Under the pieces are notes generated by a model that saw only the letters and a list, made by a program, of their open reading frames with translations, did no database searches and was not told where the DNA came from. Source: Nocardioides sp. cx-173 (lineage in GTDB: Bacteria > Actinomycetota > Actinomycetes > Propionibacteriales > Nocardioidaceae). From it: DNA of 64,000 nt. Position 1 is the first letter of the stretch. Each line of letters begins with the position of its first letter. The stretch lies in assembly GCF_021117365.1 (NCBI RefSeq), contig NZ_CP088262.1, forward strand, positions 1,054,001 through 1,118,000, read 5' to 3'. The translations under genes and the position numbers were made by a program. This document shows, one piece after another, positions 1-8,788 of this stretch.

Positions 1-144
1 GATCACGCCGACCTTGCCCTCGGCGGCGCTGCCGCCCCCGCCGCCCCCGCTGTCGTCCGAGGCCCCGTCGTCATTGCCGCACGCCGACAGGGTGAGGGCG
101 ACGCCCATGAGCCCTGCGACTACCAAACTGTGCTTTCGCTTCAC
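1..144 (-). CDS. Sugar-type ABC transporter substrate-binding lipoprotein, N-terminus only (partial)
   Basis: Only the first 48 codons are in the window; the gene runs off the left edge. It starts with GTG at 142-144, behind a GGAGG-type ribosome site (about 152-157). The product has a basic n-region (VKRK), a hydrophobic stretch and a lipobox LSAC with the lipidated Cys at residue 22, then a Gly/Ser/Asp-rich linker and the opening strand KVGVI. That strand is how periplasmic-binding-protein-like sugar binders (xylose/ribose type) usually begin. Secretion and lipidation are visible; the sugar specificity is inferred from five residues and the operator-like repeats upstream. Permease and ATPase genes would be expected beyond the left edge. 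Confidence 0.7.
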   Translation of the reverse strand, partial: MKRKHSLVVAGLMGVALTLSACGNDDGASDDSGGGGGGSAAEGKVGVI

Positions 145-200
145 GCGAACCGCCTCCTCGCGGTGTTGGGCGCGGCCTCCCCCAAAGAAAGTTGCGCCTG

Positions 201-353
201 TTTGTTGTCTCGCACAACATAAAGAGTGATCGCGGTCACGTCTACCCGCGCCCCAGAACGTGTCCGATTTGTGTCCTGGCGCGGGGGAGCGCTGGTCTGG
301 ACCGCCCTGGCGCGGTCGACCGTGGTCGGCTAGTGCGGTCGAGTTTGTTGTCT
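201..353. promoter_or_regulatory. Operator-like repeats upstream of the ABC lipoprotein gene
   Basis: The decamer TTTGTTGTCT occurs exactly at 201-210 and again at 344-353. The first copy is part of a perfect inverted repeat, TGTTGT-N5-ACAACA (203-219). These lie 57 and about 200 bases upstream of the lipoprotein start on the minus strand. Sugar-uptake operons of actinobacteria are often controlled by ROK- or LacI-family repressors bound to such palindromes; which family acts here is inference. Confidence 0.45.
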
Positions 354-385
354 GCTACGCCGATGGGACGGCGGCGACGGGGCGC

Positions 386-2908
386 TCAGCGTGACGCGTA
401 GAGCGTCGTGCGCTCGCGGACCGGGCGGCCGATGCCGGCACCGATCTCCTGGAGCTCGGCCACGGTCTTGGCCGAGCCGTGCTCGGAGCCCGCCATGCGG
501 GAGATGGTCTCCTCCATGAGGGTCCCGCCGACGTCGTTGCACCCGGCGTTCAGCATGGCCTGCGTGCCCTCGGTGCCGAGCTTGACCCACGAGGTCTGGA
601 TGTTCGAGATCCGCCCGTGCAGCAGGATCCGGGCCATCGCGTGCACCGCGAGGTTGTCGCGCATGGTGGGCCCGGGCCGGGCGACACCGGCGAGGTAGAT
701 CGGGGAGGAGGTGTGCACGAACGGCAGCGGGACGAACTCGGTGAACCCGCCCGTCTCGTCCTGGATCCGGGTGAGCACCCGCAGGTGGTTGACCCAGTGG
801 CGCGGATTGTCGACGTGGCCGTACATCATCGTCGAGGTGGTCGGGATGCCGACCCGGTGCGCGGTGGAGACCACCTCGATCCAGGTCCGGGTGGGGAGCT
901 TGCCCTTGGTCAGCACCCAGCGGACCTCGTCGTCGAGGATCTCCGCGGCGGTGCCGGGCAGCGATCCGAGTCCGGCCTCACGAGCCTTGATCAGGAAGTC
1001 CTCGATCGACAGGCCGGTGCGCGCGGTGCCGTTGACGACCTCCATCGGGGAGAAGGCGTGCACGTGCATGTCGGGGATGCGGCGCTTGACCGCGGCCACC
1101 AGGTCGAAGTACGCCGTCGCCGGCAGCTCGGGGTCGATCCCGCCCTGCATGCAGACCTCGGTCGCGCCCAGGTCCCAGGCCTCGGCGGCGCGGTCGGCGA
1201 CCTCGTCGAGGGACAGCGTGTAGGCGTCGGCGTCGGTGCGGCGCTGGGCGAAGGCGCAGAAGCGGCACCCGACGTAGCAGACGTTGGTGAAGTTGATGTT
1301 GCGGTTGACGACGTAGGTGACGGTCTCGCCCACCGCCTCGCGGCGGAGGTCGTCGGCGAGCCGGGTGACCTGCTCGAGCAGCGCCCCCTCGGCGCTCATC
1401 AGCGTGTAGGCGTGCTCGTCGGAGAGGCCGCCCGGGTCGGCCTCCGCGGCGGCCATCGCCTCGCGGCCCTCGGCGTGCAGCACCGCCGGCGCCCCGGTCG
1501 TCCCGGCCGCCTCCTTGACCGAGCCCCAGTCGCCGTAGACGTCGGCGAAGTCGGAGCGGCGGTCCTCGCTGCGGCCCCCACCGGGTCCCTGCGCGTCGAC
1601 GGCGACATGAAGGTCGGTGCGCCCCACGCTCGCGAAGCCTCCGTCGGGCTCCTGCCACGGCAGCCCGACCGGCCGCGCGCCGGGCCGCGCGAGGCCGTCC
1701 TCGGTCGCCAACGCGGCCACGTGGGCCGAGACCCGCGGGTCCAGCCACGGCTCGCCGGCGCGGACGTACTCGGGGTGCACGGTCAATCGGGCCTGCAGCT
1801 CGAACCCGCACTGCGCCGTGATCTCCCGCAGCCGCTCGAGCGACGGCCAGGGGCGCTCGGGGTTGACGTGGTCGGGCGTCAGCGGCGAGACCCCGCCCCA
1901 GTCGTCGACCCCGGCGGCGAGCAGGGCCCGGCACTCGGCCAGGTCGACGAGGTTGGGCGGCGCCTGGACCCGCGCCTTGGGTCCGAGCACGAGGCGGGTG
2001 ACCGCGATGACCGCGCGGTAGTCGTCGAGCCCGAGGTCGTCGGCGTGGCGCATCGCGGTGTCGGGCTTGGCGCGGAAGTTCTGGACGATGACCTCCTGCA
2101 CGGCCCCGAACTGGGTCGAGACCTTGCGCAGCGCGAAGATCGTCTCGGCCCGCTCCTGGAGCGTCTCGCCGATGCCGACCAGCAGTCCGGTCGTGAACGG
2201 GATCGAGAGCCGGCCGGCGTCCTCGAGGACCCGCAGTCGGACCGCGGGGTCCTTGTCCGGGGAGCCGTAGTGCGCCTCGCCCTTGGTCTCGAACAGCCGC
2301 CGGCTGGTGGTCTCGAGCATCATCCCCATCGACGGCGAGACCGGCTTGAGCCGGTTCATCTCCTCCCACGACATGACGCCGGGGTTGAGGTGGGGCAGCA
2401 GGCCGGTCTCCTCCAGCACCCGCACGGCCATCGCGCGGACGTAGGCGAGCGTGGAGTCGTAGCCCTGGGAGTCCAACCACTCCCGGGCCTCGGGCCAGCG
2501 GTTCTCGGGGCGGTCGCCCAGCGTGAACAGCGCCTCCAGGCAGCCCAGCTCGGCGCCCTGACGCGCGACCTCGAGGATCTCGTCGGGGGACAGGAACATC
2601 TCGTGGCCGGCCCGACGCAGCTGGCCCGGCGACTCCACGAACGTGCAGTAGTGGCAGCGGTCGCGGCACAGCTTGGTGACCGGGATGAAGACCTTGGGGG
2701 AGTACGTGACCACCCCGCGCCCGTCCGCCTGGCGGCCGGCCGCGACCAGGCCGGCGTCGCGCACTCGCCCGGCCGCCGCGGTCAGCCGGTCGAGGTCCTC
2801 GCCGCGTGCCGCCAGCAGGACCGTCGCCTCCGCCACGTCCAGCGCGGCCGCCCGCTCCGCGCGCGCCAGGGCGCGACGGATCTGCTGGGGGGTCGGCTGC
2901 TCGGTCAC
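386..2908 (-). CDS. fbiC: FO synthase FbiC (fused CofG-CofH), coenzyme F420 biosynthesis
   Basis: Bifunctional radical-SAM enzyme that makes FO, the deazaflavin chromophore of F420, from tyrosine and 5-amino-6-ribitylamino-uracil. The 840-residue product has two radical-SAM halves. The CofG half carries CxxxCxxC at C81/C85/C88 (CRDRCHYC); the CofH half carries a second set at C544/C548/C551 (CYVGCRFC). Length and order match actinobacterial FbiC (about 850 aa). Start chosen at GTG 2906-2908, which gives VTEQPTPQQ; the frame is open further upstream but only across the neighbouring exporter gene in a wrong frame. It is last in a same-strand run (acyl-CoA dehydrogenase, ligase, exporter, fbiC). 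Its product feeds the F420-using enzymes encoded at 11-13 kb. Confidence 0.96.
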   Translation of the reverse strand: MTEQPTPQQIRRALARAERAAALDVAEATVLLAARGEDLDRLTAAAGRVRDAGLVAAGRQADGRGVVTYSPKVFIPVTKLCRDRCHYCTFVESPGQLRRAGHEMFLSPDEILEVARQGAELGCLEALFTLGDRPENRWPEAREWLDSQGYDSTLAYVRAMAVRVLEETGLLPHLNPGVMSWEEMNRLKPVSPSMGMMLETTSRRLFETKGEAHYGSPDKDPAVRLRVLEDAGRLSIPFTTGLLVGIGETLQERAETIFALRKVSTQFGAVQEVIVQNFRAKPDTAMRHADDLGLDDYRAVIAVTRLVLGPKARVQAPPNLVDLAECRALLAAGVDDWGGVSPLTPDHVNPERPWPSLERLREITAQCGFELQARLTVHPEYVRAGEPWLDPRVSAHVAALATEDGLARPGARPVGLPWQEPDGGFASVGRTDLHVAVDAQGPGGGRSEDRRSDFADVYGDWGSVKEAAGTTGAPAVLHAEGREAMAAAEADPGGLSDEHAYTLMSAEGALLEQVTRLADDLRREAVGETVTYVVNRNINFTNVCYVGCRFCAFAQRRTDADAYTLSLDEVADRAAEAWDLGATEVCMQGGIDPELPATAYFDLVAAVKRRIPDMHVHAFSPMEVVNGTARTGLSIEDFLIKAREAGLGSLPGTAAEILDDEVRWVLTKGKLPTRTWIEVVSTAHRVGIPTTSTMMYGHVDNPRHWVNHLRVLTRIQDETGGFTEFVPLPFVHTSSPIYLAGVARPGPTMRDNLAVHAMARILLHGRISNIQTSWVKLGTEGTQAMLNAGCNDVGGTLMEETISRMAGSEHGSAKTVAELQEIGAGIGRPVRERTTLYASR

Positions 2909-2979
2909 TGCGCCCAGGATAGGCACGCGCGGGCTGGGGGAGACCCCCGGCCCACCGGCTGGAACCGGGCGCCTGTCGT

Positions 2980-5151
2980 TCAGACCGGGACCTTCTCCGT
3001 CGCCCCCGGCGCCTCGGCCGTGGTGACCTCGTGGCCGGCTCGGTCCAGCGTGCTCGGCCACCAGATCCTTCCCCCCAGATCGAGGTTGATGGCGGTGACC
3101 AGGACCGAGCGGACGATCATGGTGTCCAGCAGGACCCCGAGGGCGACCGCCACCCCGAGCTGGGCCAGGAAGACCAGCGGCAGCGAGCCGAGGACCAGGA
3201 AGGTCGCCGCGAGCACCACGCCCGCGGAGGTGATCACCCCGCCGGTCGAGGAGAGGGCGATCAGCGAGCCGCGCCTGGTCCCGTGCTTGACGGTCTCCTC
3301 GCGGACCCGGGTCATCAGGAAGATGTTGTAGTCGATCCCGAGGGCGACCAGGAAGACGAAGGCGAACAGGGGGAACCCCGGGTCGGCGTGGGCGAAGCCC
3401 TCGTTGACCTCGAACAGCCCGATCCGGGTGAACACCTCCGAGAAGATCAGGGCGGAGATCCCCAGGGCGGCGCCGAACGACAGGATCACGGTGCCGATCA
3501 GGATCAGCGGCGCGACCAGGGCTCGGAGCAGGATCATCAGGATCAGCAGCACGACGGCCAGGACGATCGGGATGATCACCCGGTTGTCGCGCTCGGAGGC
3601 GATCTTGGTGTCGAGGTAGAAGGCCGAGCCGCCACCCACCAGCGCGTCGGCCCCGTCGATGCTCGACGCGGCCTCGCGCGCCGCCTCGACGGCGTCGAAG
3701 GAGGCGGTCGAGGACATGTCGCTCTCCAGCGTGGCGGTGAAGAACGACCGGCCGTCCCCGATGTCCTGGGGCTGGCCGGCGTCGCCCAGCCCGTCGACGT
3801 CGGACAGGGCCTGGGCCACGTCCGGCGCCCGGTCGCTGTCGGCGACGACCTGCACGGTGTTGGAGGTGTCGGCGAGGCCGTGCTCCGCGAGCAGGCTCTG
3901 GCCGGCGATGGAGTCGAACTCCTGGGTGTACTGCTCGTCCTGGGCCAGACCCGACGGGTCGAGCTTGAACAGCCCGAGGCAGGCGAGCAGCAGCAGCCCG
4001 GTCGTCACCATCCACACCCGGCGGGGGTGCGGGCGGATCCAGCGGCCGACCTTGGCCCAGAACCCGGTGCCGGTGGGCTCGGCGGAGCCGAAGGTGGGCC
4101 GTCGTGGCCAGAAGATCCACCGGCCGCAGATCACCAGGAGGGCCGGCAGCAGGGTCACCATGACCAGGAAGGTCACCGACACCCCGACCGCCAGCACCGG
4201 ACCGAGACCAGCGGTGGAGTTGAGGTCGGAGAAGACCAGGCACAGCAGGCCGATGACCACGGTGGCGGCGCTGGCCAGGATGGCCGGGGTGGCCCGGTGC
4301 AGGGCGACGGCCATGGCCTCGTGGCGGTCCTCGTGGCGGCGCAGCTCCTCGCGGTAGCGCGCGACCAGGAGCAGCGCGTAGTCGGTGCCGGCGCCGATCA
4401 CCAGGATGCCGAGGATGGCCTGGCTCTGGCCGTTGACCGTGAGGTCGGCGTACTTGGCCAGCAGGTAGACCACCCCGCCGGAGATCATGTACGCGAAGAC
4501 GGCCGAGATGATCGGCAGCAGCCACAGGACGGGGCTGCGGTAGGTGAACAGCAAGATGACGACCACCACGATCAGGGTGGCGAAGATCAGGTTGGTGTCG
4601 ATGCCCTCGAAGGCCTCCGACGCGTCGGCGGCCTGCCCGCCCGAGCCGGCGAGGTGCACCGTCACCCCGTCGAGCTGGGCGATGTCGCGCACCTCCGCCG
4701 CGGCGTCCGGCATCTTCATCCAGCCGTCGTCGCCGAAGTTGAACGTGAACGCCAGGTTGGCGACCTCGCCGTCCTCGGCCACCAGCTGGACCGGCGCGCC
4801 GGCCTGCTCGGCGGTGTTGGGCGAGAGCACCCCCGCGTCGGTGACCCCGTCGATCTCGGCGATCTCGGCCGCCTGCTCGTCCATCGCCGCGAGGTCCTCG
4901 TCGGTGAGCCCGCCCTCGCGGTGGTAGACGACCAGGGTCTGGATGTCGTTGGGGTCGACGGTGCCGGTGAGCTCCTCCAGCACCTTGGTCGACTCGGCAG
5001 ACTCGGGCAGCCAGGAGGAGGCCTCGTTGTTCTGCACGTCGATGAGCTGGGCGTTGAGCGGGGCCATCAGCCCGACGATGACGACTGCTCCGGCGAGCAC
5101 GATCCACTTGGTGACCTTGCTGGTGAGCCTGCCGGCGATCTGACGATGCAT
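2980..5151 (-). CDS. MMPL/RND-family membrane transporter
   Basis: 723-residue polytopic membrane protein of the MMPL branch of the RND superfamily, which exports lipids or hydrophobic compounds using the proton gradient. A first membrane helix (about 16-34) is followed by a large extracytoplasmic domain, a cluster of five or so helices (about 175-345), a second extracytoplasmic domain and a second helix cluster (about 540-690), showing the internal duplication typical of the family. Start ATG 5149-5151. The next gene upstream on the same strand is an acyl-CoA synthetase and beyond it an acyl-CoA dehydrogenase, the kind of neighbourhood in which mycobacterial MmpL lipid exporters sit. The substrate cannot be read from sequence. 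Confidence 0.9.
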   Translation of the reverse strand: MHRQIAGRLTSKVTKWIVLAGAVVIVGLMAPLNAQLIDVQNNEASSWLPESAESTKVLEELTGTVDPNDIQTLVVYHREGGLTDEDLAAMDEQAAEIAEIDGVTDAGVLSPNTAEQAGAPVQLVAEDGEVANLAFTFNFGDDGWMKMPDAAAEVRDIAQLDGVTVHLAGSGGQAADASEAFEGIDTNLIFATLIVVVVILLFTYRSPVLWLLPIISAVFAYMISGGVVYLLAKYADLTVNGQSQAILGILVIGAGTDYALLLVARYREELRRHEDRHEAMAVALHRATPAILASAATVVIGLLCLVFSDLNSTAGLGPVLAVGVSVTFLVMVTLLPALLVICGRWIFWPRRPTFGSAEPTGTGFWAKVGRWIRPHPRRVWMVTTGLLLLACLGLFKLDPSGLAQDEQYTQEFDSIAGQSLLAEHGLADTSNTVQVVADSDRAPDVAQALSDVDGLGDAGQPQDIGDGRSFFTATLESDMSSTASFDAVEAAREAASSIDGADALVGGGSAFYLDTKIASERDNRVIIPIVLAVVLLILMILLRALVAPLILIGTVILSFGAALGISALIFSEVFTRIGLFEVNEGFAHADPGFPLFAFVFLVALGIDYNIFLMTRVREETVKHGTRRGSLIALSSTGGVITSAGVVLAATFLVLGSLPLVFLAQLGVAVALGVLLDTMIVRSVLVTAINLDLGGRIWWPSTLDRAGHEVTTAEAPGATEKVPV

Positions 5152-5212
5152 GAGGGGGAGCCTCTCAGTGGGCGCGGACGGTCCGCATCAGGGATTTCCC
5201 CGATCTGACTCC

Positions 5213-5241
5213 GGGGTCGCCGCCAACTCATCGGCGACCCC
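5213..5241 (-). terminator. Hairpin downstream of the acyl-CoA synthetase gene
   Basis: A perfect 10-bp stem (GGGGTCGCCG at 5213-5222, complement at 5232-5241) with a 9-base loop lies about 85 bases after the ligase stop and before the exporter start. It lacks a T-run, as is common in actinobacteria, so termination is inferred from placement. Confidence 0.4.
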
Positions 5242-5326
5242 GCCTGTGACCTGCGGTTGTTCTCCTGACACCGGGGGCGGTCACGCTGGGACCCGCCCGC
5301 CGCACTGGTCTGGACCAGTCGGGCCC

Positions 5327-7183
5327 TCAGCCGTAGAGGCGCTCCAGCACGTCGGAGTACTTCTGGTTGACCACCCGTCGCTTGAGCTTGAGGGTCGGGG
5401 TCAGCTCCTCGGACTCCGCGGTCCACTCCACGGGCAGGAGCTCGAAGGCCTTGACCTGCTCGGGTCGCGAGAGCCGCTCGTTGGCGGAGTCGACGGCCGC
5501 CTGGGCCATCGCCAGGATCTCCGGCCGCTGCGCCAGGTCGGCCAGGTCCTGGAACTCCACGCCCAGCTGCTGGGCCACCGCGGGTGCCACCTCGGAGTCC
5601 AGCGTGAGGATGGCGACGACGTACGGCCGGGCGTCGCCGACGGCCATCGCGTGGCCGATGATCGGCGACTCCTTGAGGTAGTTCTCGATGTTGGACGGCG
5701 CGATGTTCTTGCCCGCGGAGGTGATGATCAGCTCCTTCTTGCGGTCGACGATCGAGAAGAACCCGTCCTCGTCGACGGTGCCGATGTCGCCGGTGTGGAC
5801 CCACCCGTCCTCGTCGATCAGCGCGCGCGTCGCCTCTTCCTGCCGGTGGTAGCCGGAGGTGTTGACCGGGCCGCGGACCAGCACCTCGCCGTCGTCGCCG
5901 AGGCGGAGCTCCATGCCGGGCGTGGCCCTGCCGACGGTGCCGAGCTTGAAGCCGCTGGGACCGTTGGCCGTGACGGCACCGCAGGTCTCGGTCATGCCGT
6001 AGACGTCGTAGACCTTGAGCCCGAGGCCGGCCATGAACCTGGCGACCTCGAGCGGCATCGGGGCGGCTGCTGAGGCCGCCCAGGTCACCTGGTCGAGGCC
6101 GAGCAGCAGCTTGAGGAAGCCCAGGATCGCGGCGTCGGCGGCCTGGTAGGCCTCGTCGATCTCCGGGGTCATCGTGGCGCCGTACTCCTGTGCCTCCACC
6201 CAGGCCAGCGCGGCGGCCATCGAGTCCTGGACCATCTTCACGTTGGCGGGGTCGGGGTCGGCCGCGAGCTTCGCGGACAGGCCGGTCTTGATCTTCTCCC
6301 ACACCCGCGGCACGCCGAAGAACGCCGTCGGGTGCACCTCGCCCAGGGCGGCGAGGAGCTCGCTGGGATCGCCGATGCAGTGGATGTGGCCGCCGACGAA
6401 CTGGGGACCGTAGATGCCCAGCACCCGCTCGGCGATGTGGGCGAAGGGCAGGTAGCTGACCTGGCGCTGACCGCCCTCCAGGCCGGCCGCCTCGAGGGTG
6501 CTGAGGGCCTCGTAGAGCACGTTGAAGTGGCTGAGGACCACGCCCTTGGGGTTGCCGGTCGTGCCCGAGGTGTAGAGGATCGTCGCCGCCGAGTCCGGGG
6601 TCAGCTCGCCTCGGCGGGACTCGACCTCCTCGGCGTGGTCGGCGCGGTAGGCCCTCCCGGACGCGACCAGGTCGTCCCAGGTCGTGAAGCGGTCACCCTG
6701 GGGCGCGGCGGCGGCGTCGATCAGGACCACCCGGCGAACGCTTGCGGACTCGTCGAGGGCGCGACCCCAGCGGGCGAGGTGGTCGGCGTTCTCGAGGATC
6801 ACGACGGTGGGCTCGGCGTGGCCGGCGACGAAGGCGACCTGCTCGGCGGAGAGCGTGTTGTAGATCGACATCGGGGTCGCGGCGGCGTGCACGCTGCCGA
6901 GGTCGGCCAGCACGTGCTCGATGCGGTTGGTCGCCATCACGGCGACTGTGTCGCCGCGGGCCACGCCGAGCTCCATCAGCCCGGCGGCGACGTCCAGGGC
7001 GCCCTCGCGGACCTCGCGCCACGTGAGGGTGCGCCAGGCCTCGTCGCCGACGCGGTGGTGCCGGTCGGAGTACGCCGGCTGGTCGGCGTACTGGGTCACC
7101 GTCCGCAGGAGGGCGTCGGCCAGGGTCTGGCCGGCGATGGCCGCCTCGATGCGTGCGCGCTCGGCCAGGACGTCGTTGCTCAT
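5327..7183 (-). CDS. Long-chain fatty acyl-CoA synthetase (FadD15-like AMP-forming ligase)
   Basis: 618-residue member of the adenylate-forming superfamily: activates a fatty acid with ATP to the acyl-AMP and transfers it to CoA. The P-loop-like A3 motif is TILYTSGTTGNPKG at residues 201-214; further on are the A5 motif YGMTETCG, the A8 hinge DRKKELIITSAGKN, and a C-terminal lysine in TLKLKRR expected to be the catalytic adenylation lysine. Length and motifs fit the FadD15/long-chain group better than short-chain acetyl-CoA synthetases. Start ATG 7181-7183 with a GAGGAG ribosome site just upstream. It lies 76 bases downstream of an acyl-CoA dehydrogenase gene on the same strand, consistent with a fatty-acid activation and oxidation module. 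Confidence 0.93.
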   Translation of the reverse strand: MSNDVLAERARIEAAIAGQTLADALLRTVTQYADQPAYSDRHHRVGDEAWRTLTWREVREGALDVAAGLMELGVARGDTVAVMATNRIEHVLADLGSVHAAATPMSIYNTLSAEQVAFVAGHAEPTVVILENADHLARWGRALDESASVRRVVLIDAAAAPQGDRFTTWDDLVASGRAYRADHAEEVESRRGELTPDSAATILYTSGTTGNPKGVVLSHFNVLYEALSTLEAAGLEGGQRQVSYLPFAHIAERVLGIYGPQFVGGHIHCIGDPSELLAALGEVHPTAFFGVPRVWEKIKTGLSAKLAADPDPANVKMVQDSMAAALAWVEAQEYGATMTPEIDEAYQAADAAILGFLKLLLGLDQVTWAASAAAPMPLEVARFMAGLGLKVYDVYGMTETCGAVTANGPSGFKLGTVGRATPGMELRLGDDGEVLVRGPVNTSGYHRQEEATRALIDEDGWVHTGDIGTVDEDGFFSIVDRKKELIITSAGKNIAPSNIENYLKESPIIGHAMAVGDARPYVVAILTLDSEVAPAVAQQLGVEFQDLADLAQRPEILAMAQAAVDSANERLSRPEQVKAFELLPVEWTAESEELTPTLKLKRRVVNQKYSDVLERLYG

Positions 7184-7210
7184 CGGGTCTCCTCGGGGTC
7201 GGCTGCCGCC

Positions 7211-7230
7211 AGTGTGGCCTGCGCCACACT
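7211..7230. repeat. Perfect 8-bp hairpin/palindrome between acyl-CoA dehydrogenase and ligase genes
   Basis: AGTGTGGC at 7211-7218 pairs with GCCACACT at 7223-7230 across a 4-base loop. It sits 30 bases after the dehydrogenase stop and 28 bases before the ligase start, so it could be a terminator, an attenuator or a regulator site; the sequence does not decide. Confidence 0.4.
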
Positions 7231-7259
7231 CCCGGACAAGGCTCGCCGAGGAACCGCGC

Positions 7260-8408
7260 TCAGATGCCGAGGCTGCGCCCGATGATCTCCTTCTGGATCT
7301 CGGTGGTGCCGCCGTAGATGGTCTGGATCCGGCTGTCCACGAAGGCCCGCGCGATCGGGTACTCCATCATGTAGCCGTAGCCGCCGTGCAGCTGGACGCC
7401 GCGGTCGACGATCTTGGTCTGGAGCTCGGTGGTCCACCACTTGGCCATCGAGGCCAGCGTGGTGTCGACGTCGCCGGCGTTGAGCCGCATCACGCAGTCG
7501 TTGACGAAGACCCGGGCGATGTGGGCCTCGGTCGCCATCTCCGCGAGCATGAAGCGGGTGTTCTGGAACTTGCCGATGGGCCGGCCGAAGGCCTCGCGCT
7601 CCTTGGCGTAGTCCAGGCACAGGCGCAGCACGTGCTCGCAGGCCGCCACCGCCATCGTGGCGATGGAGATCCGCTCCTGCGGCAGGTTCACCATCAGCGA
7701 GATGAAGCCCGAGCCCTCCTCGCCGAGGAGGTTCTCCTTGGGCACCTCGACGTCGTTGAAGAACAGCTCGGCGGTGTCCTGCGCCTTCATGCCGACCTTG
7801 TCGAGGTTGCGGCCGCGCTCGAAGCCGGCCATGCCCCGCTCGACCACGAGCAGGCTGATGCCCTGGTGCCCGGCCTCGGGGTCGGTGCGGCAGACCACGA
7901 TGACCAGGTCGGACAGGATGCCGTTGCTGATGAAGGTCTTGGAGCCGTTGAGGACGTAGTGGTCGCCCTTGTCGACGGCGCTGGTCCGGATGCCCTGCAG
8001 GTCCGAGCCGGCACCGGGCTCGGTCATGGCGATCGCCGAGATCAGCTCGCCGCTGACCAGGCCAGGCAGCCAGCGCCGCTTCTGCTCCTCGGTGCCGAGC
8101 TGGCTGATGTACGGCACGATGATGTCGGTGTGGACCGGGAAGCCGGGTCCGCTGGCGCCGACGCGGCACATCTCCTCGGCGACGATCATGTTGTAGCGGA
8201 AGTCCTTGACCCCGGCGCCGCCGTACTCCTCCTCGACGTCGAAGCACAGCAGCCCCTGCTGGCCGGCCTTCGCCCACACCTCGCGGCTCACCTGGCCGTC
8301 GCGCTCCCACTCCTCGTGGTGGGGGACGACCTCCTTCGCCAGGAAGGAGCGCACGGTGGCGCGGAAGTCCTCGTGCTCCTGCTCGCAGATCGTCGGGCTG
8401 TCGGGCAT
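7260..8408 (-). CDS. Acyl-CoA dehydrogenase
   Basis: 382-residue FAD-dependent acyl-CoA dehydrogenase, which introduces the alpha,beta double bond in beta-oxidation and passes electrons to ETF. Seen: the FAD/substrate-loop segment AMTEPGAGSDL, the middle beta domain, the C-terminal helical domain with RGVQLHGGYGY, and IYGGTTEIQ, where the glutamate (about residue 370) is the usual catalytic base. Start set at ATG 8406-8408 (MPDSPTICEQ), preceded by GGAGG; the frame is open another 300 bases but that part has no family resemblance. A perfect inverted repeat lies 45 bases upstream (8453-8469). Chain-length specificity is not evident. Confidence 0.93.
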   Translation of the reverse strand: MPDSPTICEQEHEDFRATVRSFLAKEVVPHHEEWERDGQVSREVWAKAGQQGLLCFDVEEEYGGAGVKDFRYNMIVAEEMCRVGASGPGFPVHTDIIVPYISQLGTEEQKRRWLPGLVSGELISAIAMTEPGAGSDLQGIRTSAVDKGDHYVLNGSKTFISNGILSDLVIVVCRTDPEAGHQGISLLVVERGMAGFERGRNLDKVGMKAQDTAELFFNDVEVPKENLLGEEGSGFISLMVNLPQERISIATMAVAACEHVLRLCLDYAKEREAFGRPIGKFQNTRFMLAEMATEAHIARVFVNDCVMRLNAGDVDTTLASMAKWWTTELQTKIVDRGVQLHGGYGYMMEYPIARAFVDSRIQTIYGGTTEIQKEIIGRSLGI

Positions 8409-8430
8409 CGGGGCCTCCGGGGAGTGGCGG

Positions 8431-8709
8431 ATGGTCGGTTCCAGCACCACTGTGACAGCAACACTGTCAGCATTCAAGGCGCGTCTCGACGACTCGCCCG
8501 CCGCGCTGCTCATCGTCGACGAGCTCGCCGCCCGCGGGGTGGAGGAGCTCCAGCTCGAAGAGGCTGGCCGGCGCCGGCACTCCGACGAGGACGCGGCCCG
8601 TCTGGAGCACACCGCCAACCCGCCTGCGCCGGCCGACGCTCGAGGCAGTCGTCTCCGGCTTCCAGCGGCCGCCACCGAGGTCATCACCCGCTCCCGGCGC
8701 CGCGAGTAG
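8431..8709 (+). CDS. Possible small protein of unknown function, or decayed gene
   Basis: A 92-codon frame starting ATG 8431 behind GGGGAG (8419-8424), or GTG 8452. From about codon 15 onward it keeps the G/C third-position bias of real genes here (for example GACGAGCTCGCCGCCCGC). The stretch ALLIVDELAARGVEELQLEE looks faintly like the first helix of a TetR DNA-binding domain, but no helix-turn-helix follows; the rest is basic and low in complexity. It overlaps the inverted repeat at 8453-8469, as an autoregulated TetR gene would. I do not recognise it; it may be a remnant or chance. Confidence 0.3.
   Translation: MVGSSTTVTATLSAFKARLDDSPAALLIVDELAARGVEELQLEEAGRRRHSDEDAARLEHTANPPAPADARGSRLRLPAAATEVITRSRRRE
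8453..8469. promoter_or_regulatory. Perfect inverted repeat TGACAG-N5-CTGTCA upstream of acyl-CoA dehydrogenase
   Basis: Arms at 8453-8458 and 8464-8469, 45 bases before the minus-strand dehydrogenase start. A near copy (TGACAG-N5-CTGTGA) sits at 12336-12352 before the LLM oxidoreductase gene. The form is typical of TetR-family operators; the regulator is not identified. Confidence 0.5.
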
Positions 8710-8788
8710 CGCATACTGGCTCCTCCGAACGGCTCGGGATGCGCGACGGCCCGGGCGCTGCGAGGGACGAGCGAGGAGAGTCGGGTCT

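Larger units (their letters stand above)
8409..8788. other. 380-base divergent region between acyl-CoA dehydrogenase and glycosyltransferase genes
   Basis: No established gene. It holds the minus-strand dehydrogenase promoter area, the inverted repeat at 8453-8469, a possible small plus-strand reading frame at 8431-8709, and the ribosome site (GAGGAGAG, about 8772-8779) of the downstream glycosyltransferase gene. Confidence 0.7.

Noticed and set aside
479..3331. 950-codon plus-strand frame opposite fbiC
   Set aside because: Antisense shadow of high-GC coding DNA with skewed composition and no domain; many similar long frames oppose pcrA, purH, icd and sdhA.
386..5107. One continuous 1573-codon minus-strand frame across fbiC and the exporter gene
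   Set aside because: The part above 2908 is translated in the wrong frame of the MMPL gene and shows Arg/Gly/Pro-rich shadow composition; real FbiC begins at the GTG at 2908.
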